The notes under the pieces were generated by a model. That model had not been told where the DNA came from, did not search any database, and saw only the letters and a program-made list of their open reading frames with translations. From assembly GCF_032854445.1 (NCBI RefSeq), contig NC_088301.1:14502281-14566280 (forward strand): a stretch of DNA of 64,000 nt, read 5' to 3'. The translations under genes and the position numbers were made by a program. Shown in pieces: positions 23,827 to 36,840 of this stretch (the first letter of the stretch is position 1; each line of letters starts with the position of its first letter). The DNA is from Liolophura sinensis. Taxonomy: Eukaryota; Mollusca; Polyplacophora; Chitonida; Chitonidae.

Positions 23827-26800
23827 ATAGGAGAGAACTCAAATTGTGTGTGGTACATTGTTCTGCCCTGAATTTTAAACTTTCTAGAGAACAATATTTT
23901 AATTGCAGGTGTTTGAATTTTTGATATAAGACTTTGAGAAATGTGTGGGATTCTAAAACAGGTTCAAAAGCAGATGGGAACAGTTGTCACCAGTCGATAG
24001 TTACGCAAGTAATGGACTGTTTGCGATAGTTATGAGATGGGTTATAATATTACCTTGATCGAAAAACAAACGGGTATCAGGTGAAAATAGTTTCAGAGAT
24101 ATTAATTGATTATCTCTGTGAAGTACATTACAAATATGCAGTCAGATACGTTATAAACATTCACCTGTTATTAAATCATTAGCATTCTGTAAACCGCAGA
24201 CTAGCAGATTGTGTGGTTTGCTTAAAACTTTCAGGGTTATTCAGTTCGTAACACAATATCATCGGACAATGTTTTATTCACTGATGCTCCGCTGATTATT
24301 GTGCACACATGACAAATATTTAAATAACAGCTTAGGTATTATTAAAAAAATCGAATGTCAGTATTGACTTACATACCAGTTAATGTCGTCTAAAAAAGTT
24401 CGTCAAAACTGAGTACAAACATGTTTTAAATGCGTTCATAGTATTTGCGATAGCCAGGTTGTAATATGATGCGAGATGCTAAACAGACGTACCAAAGTAA
24501 ACGTTTGTTGTCACAATGCCACTACAAACTATGTACACAAATAAACCTCAATATCACAATGCCCCTGAAAACTACATTTCCGTGCTTCGTCTCATTCATT
24601 CTAAAAACTACACACTCCGAAAAAACACTACACTACAACAAACTACATACGAAGAAAAATTATATCGTGCGTAATTCAGCGAAAAACTATACGTGTGTCA
24701 TTTGTTTTGTTATGTATTGTTACTATTTCATTCTAAAATGCATTCAAATCTTTGAATTCCGTTGTGGGTCACTTTAGGTGTCAATGATAGTTAATTGTTC
24801 ATAAATATAAAAATAAGAGGACAAACAAAAAACTCCCCTTTTCAATTAGACTCTATGACATTCAACATTAGCAGTATGTTGCATAAAGATAAACTATATT
24901 TAGGCATTTAACTGTTTGATGTAATGTTCAGTAGTCTCTCTGCTGATATTTACTGAATTAGTAAATAATTTTCTTTCACTTTAATGATAACAGATCTGTG
25001 TGGTCTGCCCCGTGGGCCTGGCTGAGACGAGCATAAACGTCAACCGGATCCCTGCATTTATGTTCCTGGCAAAGTGCAAATGTTGGCATTAGTACACAGT
25101 TTATAAATGACGACCTCTTGTCGTCCTTATTCAGTCCTCTGAAGTAATAGCGGATGAAACTTTTGCATCATGATCCCTTCGTACAAAGAAAGCCTGTCAC
25201 TCTGCTACCAGACAGATGCCGGATGACTTCTGGTCCCAATCGATGGCACTCGTACCTTGTTTCCTTTACATGTTTCCGGGCGGCAGGCTTGGGGAGAGTA
25301 AGGATGTCAGGACTGGCTATGGCTGACGCAACCGGACGAAGACGTATCCTCCTAGCGGCGGGATTGACTGGGTAACATCGTGGTTCAAATCAATCAGAAG
25401 ATCAGACAGCCAAGGAAGACGCATGGACGACTTCACATATAATCGACTTGATACAATGTTAATGCTGCAGGTGTTGATATATGCTTTCCCATTTTGTCTT
25501 TAGGTGAAAGAGGCAATGGCTGAATGGCGTTGGGTATGTAACGAGAGAAAAGGGGATGTGGATGGAGGGTAGGATGCGAGGGGAGAGGGAGGAAAGAAAG
25601 TGAAAAGGGGCGCATTTCGTTCCCGGTGCCGCCATGTTTAAAGCACCGGTTGACTGACTGAAAATTTATGCCTCAGAAATCAGATTAGGCACCTCATCCA
25701 GTCACATTATACTGGCATTGGGTCGACCGATGCCTTCCTCCTGAAGAGCTATACAGGTCTGTGAGTGTCATAAGTATATAAATGAATAGCCCAGTTAGTT
25801 AGTCTTCCTAATGCGTTTTTGTCTAGATTAACTACCAATACTTTTGGCCAGAACCAAAATTGTTCTGGATGAATGTATCTAAAAAATTATTTTTTGTTTC
25901 TGTACTAGACCTTATAATGTTTGCAAGTCTTTAGAAAATGGTATGATTTGTCAAAATAGGGTTAAAGTGTACACAGGAAAAACAGTTTAAATAATTAAAC
26001 TTCATATTGCTTCTCTGAATTAGTGATATAGTGAAGTCGTTTACGACCTATGAACACCACTGGTTTTAGTGATAAGCCAAAAATGAATCATATATATGCG
26101 TCAGCCTAGCTATTACATAATAAGACAATTAAGTGGTGAAGAGGACGGCTTTTCATCCCAATTCATAGAGTAATTAGTTTTTTTCTCCCCAGGTCTTCAG
26201 TGGAGGCTTGGATAACTCTAACAACGGACGTTGTTTCCAGGGACAACCTTGGAATAGGAAATAAGCCGGGTTCATACTGCTGGTGCAGATAAATAACGGC
26301 TAGATCGAGAAGTAATCCCGCAATCCAATTATACAGGTATCGGCTGGAATTGTGGTAAAACATTCGGCGGTAATTGATATTCCAACCCTGTTCACGGGCT
26401 GATTATCTGCGCTCCCCCTAGCTCCTCAAACTATAACCAGGCACGACTCATCTACATGGCAATGCGTATACAAGCCGATGTGGACCGTTAGAATGCATGA
26501 GGACAGACTCACTCGTCGTGCTCTTTACAGTATTAGAATACATTGTAGACAACACGGAAAATTCCCCTCCTCCTCCGTGCTCCACCCCTCCCCCCGTTCA
26601 AACCACATCGAACTGAAAACCCACCTTACCTGTCGTGAATACCTATAGCCATTGATTTTTGAGCAGCCCTTGCCATAGCAAATGCAAAAAAATGGAAGGT
26701 GTGCCTGCATGGTGTAGATATACATACGATATTCCCAGGCTTGGTAAAGACGATTTATAGGCTTTCTTCTATCTACTCATTAATTACTGCATTTTTGCTT

Positions 26801-27633
26801 AATATACAGCTTGGCCATATGGACCAGATCCTGTTTTTATTCTACACACATTTTATATTTATTCCACAACTTCATTAAAGAGTAACGTGGTGTAGATCTC
26901 TAGCAATATATAGAAAGCCAATTTATTCCAGATTTTGATAAATTGCGCGGTTTCGGGGAAACTGCTATTTCCAGAATCAACTTAAGCACGTATTACCGTT
27001 TTCTTCACATTTATAATGTACGATCGTTTTATTAAATTCTTAAACAGCCAGTCTAGATTATTATTCCTCACCTACAATTCATAGATTGTCTGATTTAATT
27101 GACCTAAACACTATCACGTGATAAGCGCCATTTTTCGAAGCGAAAGACCTCGTTCTCCGCGCTTTTTTTTTGGATATCACCTATCTTGCGCTAAACACCT
27201 ACTACACGCTTAAAGAAGCACTATCTATATAATAGTCTCACGGTGACTCACGTTGGAAGCAGGTTTCCGTGAATCTCAATAGGCATATCAGGTTTGCTTG
27301 CTCTTCTCAGAAAGACACAGTTTGCCATTCGTATGTGGAATCCGGTACTATAGCTTAGTGTCCTGTCACCAGGTTAACGCTGGCAAAACAATAGGCTACA
27401 CGCCTTATAGGCTCGAGTACTTTGGATGGGAACAGCTCCCTGTTCATTACCATTCAAATGCCTGTCTACAGGACACCTGTCTACTGGAGTTCAAGCTTTA
27501 ACCTGGCAACTTACAACAGGGAAGATCCATCCTAAGATGTGATTAAACCATTCAATGCAAACAACTTTAAAACCATCAAGTTAAATGGGACGATATTAAG
27601 AATATATATTTAATTAAGAATAATCCGTCAGTA
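23827..27633. other. Unassigned unique-looking sequence
   Basis: Nothing assignable in 3.8 kb. Reading frames up to 103 codons (24466-24777) are AT-biased and low in complexity. A GC-richer stretch at 25150-25640 is the only local compositional change, and no exon could be supported in it. Confidence 0.45.
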
Positions 27634-27655
27634 ACCAACCAACCAACCAACCAAC

Positions 27656-27728
<73 letters not shown>
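27634..27728. repeat. Compound tetranucleotide microsatellite (AACC)n(AATC)n
   Basis: About six to seven AACC units run directly into about seventeen AATC units without interruption. Such a purely repeated tract should be highly length-polymorphic. Confidence 0.98.
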
Positions 27729-27729
<1 letters not shown>

Positions 27730-28209
27730 GCCTGATACACACATACAGCGCTTTAGTGGGCTATCAAATCTAACTTTATAGCCCTTTTTACAATGTTTCC
27801 AACGGTAATACACTAGACTTCGTAGTATGACTTATAACCTGGTATACAAGCTGTCAGAATGGTGATGTCTGGCAGATAGTGCCGGATGTTATTTGTGAGG
27901 TGGGACTCACGGTAGCTATTCCCATTCGGCTTTTCTGGCATGTACATCATTGACTTTAGGGCACGGTTTGGATTGTTTAGATCGGTTCGCTTCTGAGAAT
28001 TAGTGGGAAACATTATCATTTGCCAACTATCACAATGTCATCGCTGCTTTTGGTATTTCGACAGTTAACTTGTCTAAAGTGTGGAAACTGTTTCAGCAGT
28101 GAGTGTATAGTGTATATAGTGTGTTGTCGTCAGCTGATACATCCACTATTATTATTCGCCTATGGAGGCATATTGTTGACATACAAACATCAACGGTCCT
28201 AGTTTGGAT
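27729..28209. other. Unassigned sequence
   Basis: Nothing recognised. Small ORFs on both strands overlap each other and have no features. Confidence 0.4.
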
Positions 28210-28720
28210 CCTTGTGGGTCCGCTTCCACAAAGATACTGTAGCTGCAATCGATAGTAAACCCTACGATCGAGTTTACAGTTGATCGTATAAATAATTTTC
28301 GCCTCTTGCACAAAAGAATGGTAAGGCGATTGTGATTTGTTGAAGTTACAATCGCGACCGTAGGCCAAACTAAAAAAAGATGGCCTGTGTAAATGGACAA
28401 TGTACAAGTCAATAACTTTTCTTGCCTTCATCTTCAAAAGAGTTTTAAAAATAATGATTCAGCATCTAGAAACCATCTTGTTGAGACAATTGCAAAAGGA
28501 GTCGAAAAATACTAACTAACAGTCTATCTAAGGTAAGTATTTGTATTCGGCGTTCATTTTAGGGCGCTTGTAAACATTTACAACAGGGTCGACCCCATTG
28601 TAATTTCTGATTGTAAGGTTATCCTAGCTTACAATGCATTCGTGCAAGAGGCTGTCGATTCTTAGCTATGGCTAAGATCGAGGTCTTAGTGATTTACAAT
28701 CAACTCAGGCCTACGATCCC
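28210..28720. repeat. Diverged inverted segments, possible old MITE
   Basis: GCCTCTTGCACAAAAGAATG near 28300 on plus corresponds to CATTCGTGCAAGAGGC near 28639 in inverted sense. TTACAATC-type and ATCGTAGG-type words recur on both sides in inverted order. The left end GGTCCGCTTCCACAAAG recalls the MITE-like end at 48.07 kb. No clean terminal repeats or TSD could be fixed, so this is tentative. Confidence 0.3.
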
Positions 28721-30866
28721 ATTAAGCTGTAGAAAACATATCGGTCATTCAAAGATAAATATGATCTTAAGAATGTCAAAACAATAACTGTAAAACATAC
28801 ATGCTTAGCTTTCCCAACAAGATGTCATGATTAACAAGTCCGTATTATTTGAAGAGTTGATGAACTGTGATCGTATCTTTGACACCATCTGGCACTATAA
28901 AGATTCATGGTATTCAGACAGGTGACCATAACTGTCCTTTTTCTTTCGGGATATTCCTCAAAATACAAAATGTTTATAATTAAAGTGAAAGACAGCACCT
29001 GACTAGTGTTTATCTCCACTGAAAGACTACCATTCAAAGTATCTTTAATAGGCATTAAATATCTGTTTAGATTTATTCCACCCAGTAAAATTTAGTGAAA
29101 CTTCGTCTTGACACAACTTCAGCATGTCTCCATTATCGAGAGCAAGTTGACGTCACGTTTACACTAGATCTCTAACGTCGAAAGTATTTTTCGTATGATA
29201 CATGTAGCTTAAGCAGCAGGCCTACCCTATGGCAGATAAAAGTTGTGGACTTCGGCAATGAAGGCCCAAGTGACAAATATAGTTTTCTTAGAAATTAGAC
29301 ATACTTGAAAAATATTTCTTCCATTGCTTGAACTGTTGATACAGTACGCTTACTATATCATTTACAAGGAACTGCAGCGACCATGTTTAAATAGCCTACC
29401 TACAGATGCTTTGCCAAGTTATTCAGGCCGTGGCCTCCAGGGGGTGGGGGAGCGGTTGTCCTGGTGATTTTGACCCCTATTAAATGTTTTAGACTCACGC
29501 TCAAGAATTCTGACACAAATGGAAATAAATCTAAGCACCACTGGGGCTGATCTAGGCATTCGATTGTAGCAGGATTTTATGCTTCAGTTTTGTACCGGTG
29601 ACTTCTAGGATGTAACCAGTTCTGATCGAGTTACCGCGGACGTCAGAGAAAACGCTTCGACTTGACTACGGCATTTCAATAATTTTACTGTATTTTATAA
29701 AAGAAAACAAAAAAAAATATCCCTTGCATGCGAGAAAGAGGAAGCAGGAAAATTTAAATTCTTCAGTTGTATTAAATTCTGAAAAAAGTTCACAAGATTT
29801 AATTAATTATAAATATTGTCCGGTGAGGTGCCGCCATGTCATTCCCATAAACCTTCGGCATCCCTAATGAATTATTATTATTGTTATTTAGAAAGTGGTG
29901 ACTAAACGCTAAAATGAACAACAAAAAATGTATTTGGGGAGATGAATGCGGTTTGGGCCGAGACGGTATGCTACTGTCAGACATAATTTGTGACACCGTC
30001 GTTGAATACTATACGGCTACACGGCCTGATTTTACGTCTGCGGTGGTCCGTAAATGACACAGACCTAAACCACAAGACTTTGTGAAATGATCCTTCGGCT
30101 ATACGTAACTAAATCGTTGTAAACAATCACAAAATGATGTCTGTTGCTGTAGATATGTGTTGTCATGTGTCACTTCATGGAGTAAATGGGTAATGGCTAC
30201 GTCACAGCTTCGACCGCGCAATCTGATAACAGCGTATTTCATTACATAAAATTATCAAGATGGCTGCCTCGGCTCACACCAGCCATTTGTGCAGTACTGT
30301 CATTTTGTTCTACAAATTATTCGGTGAAATATCATTAAAATAATAAAGTATGATACTTTCTAGAACGTTTGACTATCCTGCTTTCGATTGAAATATGTTC
30401 TAGTCAGGTCCTGTCTTGTCCTTTAAGGCCTGTTATTTCCCAGAATCATTTCTCAGGTTCTAAAACCCTTAATATTATGTTATTGACATACACAGATGAA
30501 AAGAATAGGTAGATCTGCATTTATTTAAAATCATTGTCCTCTTAAATGCAGTGATATCAACTTCTGAAAATCATTGACATCAGAAACATTGCTTACGTAC
30601 TGAGTCTTAGATGGGCTGACACACAGTTTGTTGACATTTTAATAACTGAGGGATTGGACACGTATTTTCTAAGTCTGGTATAAACCTTATCTAAGAATCT
30701 CAGAAACTCATGTTTATCGAAGGTATCTGCGAGACCGTAATTTAACAGATCCATTGACTCCTTCGGTGAATAAAATGGTGCCTTACTAACATCTAGCATT
30801 GAAATAGAAATAACTAGAAGTTGTTCTCTTACTTCATCATCCATCCACTACCCACCTTAAAAAAAA
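28721..30866. other. Unassigned sequence
   Basis: No gene or repeat identified. AT-rich stretches and small ORFs only. Confidence 0.45.
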
Positions 30867-31007
30867 CACAAAAACCCTACTAATACGAACAAGTGTGTGT
30901 GGTGTGGGGGTGTGGTGGGTGAATTGGGGCGACGAACACAAAAACCCTACTAATACGAACAAGTGTGTGTTGTGTGGGGGTGTGGTGGGTGAAATTGAGG
31001 CGACGAA
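30867..31007. repeat. 70-bp direct tandem duplication
   Basis: CACAAAAACCCTACTAATAC and the following GTGTGT/GTGGTGGGTG-rich sequence occur twice, starting at 30867 and 30937, with only a few differences. The near identity indicates a recent duplication. The GT-rich part is strand-asymmetric. Confidence 0.95.
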
Positions 31008-32796
31008 CACGCTGTTTACATAAAGATGTTAATTAGTCTTCCGCGATACGCAATTGATGCCGAAAATACGCTCCTAATTTCATCCATTTCTGTTTAGATT
31101 GTAATAAATTCACTCGTCAATTAATTAGCAAACAAGTAATAAAATAGTTATATGACAGTTCTCTTTTTCCTGTTGATCAATGGGCAGAGCCGAAAGGTAG
31201 TGTGAAACAGTTGTCTTCCAGCGAAGTGGAAAGAAGAAGGAGAGATTTAAAGAGGAACGAAGTAATCAACTTTGCACAGGAAGACACATTTGTTCTCTCT
31301 GCAAATTGCGATTTCTGTGGACCACATGGCAGCTGAAGGTCAAAGACAGTCGAAGTAGAATAACGAAAGTGCCAGAGCAATTGCGAAAAAGCACGCAGGA
31401 AAAAAAACGACATGTCAAAAAAGAAGGAGTGGAAAGGTTAGAACTTGTGCAACAGTTACTAGTGAAAGGCAATTTACATGTGATTGCTGTAATTTGAACA
31501 AAAAGTATTCGTTACTTTGCAGGATACAGAAATGTCTTTTCTAGTTTATAAAACAGGTCAGGCAGAGAGGTTCTGAAACGCTTACACTTTGGGCCATGTC
31601 ACCACTGCGAGGTTTGTACTCAAGATTAAGGCCGCAGAACCTCAATTGTGTAAGTAGTATTGCGATCCTCATTTGACAACGTTTATCTAAGTCTGACGTG
31701 ACGTGCGTGTAGACTGACATTCTTAATACAAATGCTCAGTTCTAATCACGTTGAACACTGTGCAAGATGTATGCCATTTTGTATAAAAGACAATTTTACA
31801 ATATTCAGTTTCAATAATTTTTTTCACAATAATTTTACCTGTTTTAACAGTGCTTTTTGGTTTTTTTTGAAATGTTATATCTTACATAAAAGATAACGAA
31901 TTGCCCGATTTGCACCTCATGACCGCGGAAGATTAAATAACGTGGAGAGTAAAAATGATTTACAGAAACTGTTTTCAGACAATAAAACGAGACAAAGACA
32001 GATGCAATAAATTAAGTAGCTTTTTAAAGAATTTGGTGAATGAAAGATGTCCTAATAACTCGCACACTGGGTAAAACCTGTTTTCAACTTGTTTCTTCAG
32101 AAGGTTTGAGAAAGTTCTTTTACAACAAGAGTAATGGTACCAAAAAACCTAAAGTTCCCTTTTCAGAAAAAAGAAGAATTTCTGTCGAAATTGTTTGATG
32201 GAATGATTCTGTTTGACTACACTTGCCAAACCACCTCCAACCATGTCTCACATTCTCTGATGTTCCACTTGTTCCTTTTTTCCCTCTTTCAACTCGATTT
32301 GCCAAAATTCCTAGGCGATATGAAGAGTGAATTGCTAAGGGCAATGCTGAAGGAATGTCTATATATGAATTATTCATTGAGTAATGTTTCCTCGGTTCTG
32401 TACATGGACACATTCATCACCGTTGTACACGCATTGTAGCCGTGATTAGGGGCTGTATACATATCCTCCCCCTTCCCCACCACCCCACCCCACTGGTATC
32501 GTGCTAACAACCAGCTGGGTCGGTATCATTTACAACTGCATAAAATGACACATCCAGCTTTTCCCTACAGCAAAACTATCGCACACAAAAAAGCCACAAA
32601 GTTATTAACTTGAATTTTCCGCTCCTCAGAAAGAATTCAATGTCATTCAATGTCTTTCGGTAGTGAGTGATTTGAAAATATCGAATCGGATTAATATGAA
32701 CGATTCCATCAGCAGTGGCGTTTCTGTTACACTGTGAATGTGCAGATTATAGCATCACGGTCCAGAGTTCATTTATCCCTATACATGGCAATATAA
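31008..32796. other. Unassigned; possible decayed coding remnant at about 31180-31500
   Basis: Around 31180-31330 a plus-strand frame gives a charged stretch (SSSEVERRRRDLKRNEVIN) that stops, while an overlapping frame (31306-31497) continues with a lysine-rich peptide. A frameshift-broken coding remnant is possible, but I recognise no family. The opposite overlapping ORFs at 32120-32440 are featureless. Confidence 0.3.
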
Positions 32797-32865
32797 TTTA
32801 TTTATTTACTGAATTAGTACTCAATGTCGTACTCAAGTAATCGTGACTTATACAAAGGAGGTCAG
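32797..32865 (-). mobile_element. SINE-1 tail-end fragment, degenerate
   Basis: TTTATTTATTTACTGAATTA, then TGTCGTACTCAAGTAATC and GACTTATAC follow the order of the minus-strand SINE-1 tail and core, but with many changes. Confidence 0.6.
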
Positions 32866-33789
32866 TTTTAATAGTGGATGGTTAAGAGGCTCTCCTGTTA
32901 ACTGACAAACTTCTTGCTGTTCCACAAGATTGGCTTCGTTTAAGATCACTCGACCACTAGACCAAACCAATTACTTTGTTGACCACTGATTCTCTTAATC
33001 TTACTCGTAGTCATCCGGTTGCATGATCTTTTTTTAAACAACACATAAATTGTCAAATTTGTCAAATTACACATCAGCCAGACCAAACTCTCGCACGCCT
33101 TGGACTTAGTAAAGAATTCATTTGATTAATAAACACTGACAATTTGAAGGTCTAAACCATATACATTCACAATTATGTTGTGCGGTACTTCTGCACTAAC
33201 AGAAATTTTCTGCTTTAATATGACCCGATGTTAATCTCTCTTGTGTAGATCTCTGGCCTTCGGATATTTCTCCCGTATAGAGGAGCCGCTTGACAGTCAG
33301 TCATTTAGCTGATACTGTTCTGGGCATTTTCCACTGAGTAGTTTACCGTTCGTTAACCGTGTCTCGCAGTTTCAATGCCCTGGTGACGGAATAGTCTTAC
33401 AGACATGGATGGAGGCCGGCCACTTCTTCTCTTTCACAGCCTGTCAAATGATGGCTCTTGGTTCCGAGCCAAACAAACAGGTCCTTTGTAGCACAGAGAA
33501 CTGAGCACTTAGCTCCTCTTCACACCAGTTGGTTCGACGCGTCCGAGGGGATCTGGTCAGGGAAAATGGCGTCAGGCAAACCTTTAAGATGGATAACGTG
33601 TTTTCATAAGGCCAACTTTTGACATTTCTGGTTAAGATGGTCTCCTTGAAACATGAGCTAAGTGTTCTCGAGTTAATCAGCCATTTGCGGTCGGTTAGGC
33701 TGGCGGAGAACAGTGAGCGGCACAACAGGCCAATATGCTTTTACACTTAACGTATCGTGAGTTCTTCATAGCGACTTCGAAACCATGTA
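32866..33789. other. Unassigned sequence
   Basis: A 93-codon minus frame at 33444-33725 lacks an ATG near its start and any known motif. No repeats recognised. Confidence 0.4.
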
Positions 33790-34430
33790 CTGCATACATC
33801 AGTCTACAGTATTGTCATCCGTGCTTCCAACAAAGTAGACATTCGTATACCAGCCTTCAACCCACATGAATGTTCCACGTCAATTATTGCAGGGCCAATT
33901 CCCAAACCAACATTCAACACGAACCATCATAAATTAAGAAAGTATATACATTACGAAATTTAAGACGGCTTCTTGCAGAAAGGAGAGATCAACAGTTCCT
34001 CAGTGATGTTTTAAAGACGCTGGTTGTGTTTTATATCGAATCTAGACTATTCTGATTCAACTCGACGAATTTATTTATTTGATTGGTGTTATACGTACTC
34101 AAGAATATTCACTTATAAGACGTCGGCCTAGCATTATAGCAGGAGGAAACCGGATAGGGCTCAGAGGAAACCCACGACCATCCGCTAATTGCTGGCAGGG
34201 TTTCCCACGTACTGCCGGAGAGGAAGCCAGCAAGAGCTGAACAAGAACTCACAGCGATCGCATTGGTGAGAGGCTCCTGGGTCATTGAGCCGCGCTGGTG
34301 CGCTAATCACCTTGACCACAGAGGCCTCCAGCACGACAAACATACAGTCACTAAACTCGTATTAAGTTGAATTATAAATAGAAACGGTTATGAAATAGAG
34401 TGCCATGTATTCTGGAGGCCATATTTATGC
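33790..34430 (+). repeat. Repeat R3, copy split by a SINE-1 insertion
   Basis: R3 is a long (at least 600 bp) interspersed repeat of unknown class. Landmarks in order: AGACATTCGTATACCAGCC; GGCCAATTCCCAAAACRA; AACTAAGAAAGTATRTAAAG; a short AGAAG-CAGTCAACAGT block; AATTCAACACGATGAA; GTTATGAAGCAGAGTGCCAG; CGTTCTGTCCATATYTACTT; GTGAAGACGTTTGATGG. This copy matches up to TTCAACTCGACGAA, is interrupted by SINE-1 (34070-34333), and resumes with CGACAAACATACAG and GTTATGAAATAGAGTGCC. The last landmarks are missing. Confidence 0.8.
34063..34340 (-). mobile_element. SINE-1, full length, nested in R3
   Basis: Tail ATTTATTTATTTGATTGGTG at the left, core in the middle, and tRNA head ending GAGGCCTCCAGC at the right. 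CGACGAA at 34063-34069 and CGACAAA at 34334-34340 form a 7-bp TSD with one mismatch. R3 sequence resumes directly after it, which confirms the boundary independently. Confidence 0.9.
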
Positions 34431-34440
34431 ATCGTCCGAT

Positions 34441-36169
34441 GGGTACTTCGTCATTAATCAATCTATCGAGTCACAGTCATATAATTATTTCTGAAAAAAA
34501 AGACTTCTTTGACAATACCACGTCTTTTGACAGTCACGAGTTTGATTATTGCATCAGCCGATTTTTTCCTATTTGTTGAAAAGATTCGGCATTTGATTAA
34601 GGCTGAGGGATCTTTGATTAGGTGGATTATAATATAAAGTACTGAAGCAGAAATTAACACTACGTTCAAATTCATCACTTCACCAAAATTTGGATTACTA
34701 TCCTACTTTGTCTTATCTTTTGTTTATAATTAGTATTGCATTATGATGTCAGAAAAAAACCTTGATTTGAATCGGAAAAAATGATCTTAAGCGTTTATTT
34801 ACCATATAGATTTTTCATCTTAACTTTGCTGCACTCAGTGGTCCCTACCGTATTTGTTGGTGGTTAGTTGTATTGAGGGGTATATTCAATACGGAGTGAA
34901 GGCGTGGAGAAAATACATGATGTTGATTCATATATGTATATCGATTAAAAAATAGCAATAAGTTGAACCCCCAGCGTTCCGGCAAAACACGTTTGTCAAC
35001 CAGTACATAGGTTACTTTTTATCTCCCACGTCTACAAGAATTGCGTATGTCATGTACCTTCTGCAGACTATCAATTTTTACCCGCACTTACTGACCCGGA
35101 AGAAAAGGGGCTCTCTTTTGAAAATGTCAAATCTTGGACAGAAAAAAAGGCTAATAACCGAAACAAGTAAACGTTCGTGTATAAATGCAAAGGTTACAAC
35201 GCCAATAAACATCTATCGGGTTCTCCAAATGACATGTCTGCCCGTGTAAGCAAACATGGATTTGTTTCCAGGGATCGTTAATGGCTTGTCGTAGTCAAAA
35301 ACATAACGGCGAGTGTTTGAACATCCGTGTAGGTCGGTTGTTTGCTGAACGACCCCTGGAATAAAGAAGATATATTACTACAAAACTGATACTGCTCGCC
35401 ACCACTGCTCTCCCACTCGAGTTGAGTATGAGTGTAAACGCGCTTGGCAAGCTCAGGGGCATGTCGGTTGACACGCAGGCTTGAGTATACGTGAGGCATG
35501 TAAAATCTACTTACCTAGTAGACTGAATACATCAGTCAGAATGATATTCAATCTTTGAGCACGAATGGAAATGCCAAGCATGCGTCTGTCTAGTGAGTAC
35601 AACTTCAAACTAACGCCACGGAATGGGCTTACAAATGTGCTGATGGAATGAGGGCAGACGCCTGACAACTTAAAACTTATACCACGAAATAGATTTCAAA
35701 ATTTGCTTGAACGAATTGTTCAAGGCCAACGTGAGGAAATGTGAATGGTTGATTTGTTTGAATCTACAGTGTCAGTGGGTGTTGTATGGACAATGGTACG
35801 ATAATTATTACTATACAATATGGAAAGTAAAACCAAAGCAGCATCGACAGTGCTATGGTGGGCGAATGTCCATACGTGTGAGTCGTTAAACTGCATAAAT
35901 GACTTTGAAATTGAGGTCTTTCCAAAGTTTACAAAATTTCATATTTCGAAACAAAGAAGAAACCAAACCCGTGTGATCAATTACACGATATGCTTGGGAC
36001 GTTTGTCGATAATGGGAGGCAGTGCTGTTATAAAAAGGAATCAAAATGGACGCCAAAATGCTGATATTGAAAACAGGACATCCTTGGTGCTGGATTCATT
36101 TGTGTGCTAGGAACAATAATTCAGCTTGGTCTTAAACAGAATACGTCATATGCATGTAGTAGTCTATCT
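34441..36169. other. Unassigned sequence
   Basis: No gene or repeat recognised. Overlapping plus ORFs at 35707-36110 have no motif. Confidence 0.45.
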
Positions 36170-36840
36170 GCTTTAAATTCTATGTGTCTAAACAGACATT
36201 CGTATACCACCCGTCAGCTAAAATGGACATTACAGGTCAATAATCACAAGCCCAAAACAATGTTTAAAATAAACCAACAAAAAAACTAAGGAAGTATATA
36301 AAGTAAGAAATTAAGACGGATTCATGTAAAGAGAAGCGGTCAACAGTTTACAATTATGTTCGGAAGGCAAAAGGAATGTTCTAAGGGAATGAAGGGAATT
36401 AGTCCACAAATCGTGTAACATGTTTCTTCCATAAACAAACATATATCTCAGTTGCGGCTGGATTGCAATTGTTCGTATTTTTAAAGTGTTCGTATTTAAT
36501 TCAACACGATGAAATACGGCCGACAGCCCCAGATTTATCGGAATTAGACACAGTTATGAAGCAGAGTGCCAGATATTCTGTACGCTCTGTCCATATTTAC
36601 TTACAAGTCAATTACACTCATTGTAAAACTTAAGAAACTTAGAGTGAAGACGTTTGATGGGATAAACTTGACACTAGTTTTTGGAGTAACTTGTGACAAT
36701 GGTTGAAATCGTCACATATCATAACGGATGTATTTATTTTCATATTCGATTGGTATTTTTTTAGTACTCAAGAATATCATAACACACAAGATCTAACAAA
36801 TACTACTGGACAGGATATGTCAAAATTAAACTATAGCCAC
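36170..36840 (+). repeat. Repeat R3, nearly complete copy with a 48-bp SINE stub
   Basis: All R3 landmarks are present in order, from CAGACATTCGTATACC (about 36194) through TTCAACACGATGAAATAC (about 36501), GTTATGAAGCAGAGTGCCAG (about 36553) and GCTCTGTCCATATTTACTTA (about 36585) to GTGAAGACGTTTGATGGG (about 36645). The 36715-36785 region carries a tiny SINE-1 insertion. Similarity to the 63-kb copy appears to continue to about 36840. Confidence 0.8.
36716..36783 (-). mobile_element. 48-bp SINE-1 stub with perfect 10-bp TSD
   Basis: ATATCATAAC occurs exactly at 36716-36725 and 36774-36783. The 48 bp between them correspond only to the extreme 3' end of minus-strand SINE-1 (TATTTATTTT, CGATTGGTATTTTT, TAGTACTCAAGA). 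The rest of the element was never copied. Confidence 0.85.

Noticed and set aside
25300-25400. B-box-like GTGGTTCAAATCAATC suggesting a tRNA gene
   Set aside because: No acceptable A box at the right distance and no cloverleaf pairing.
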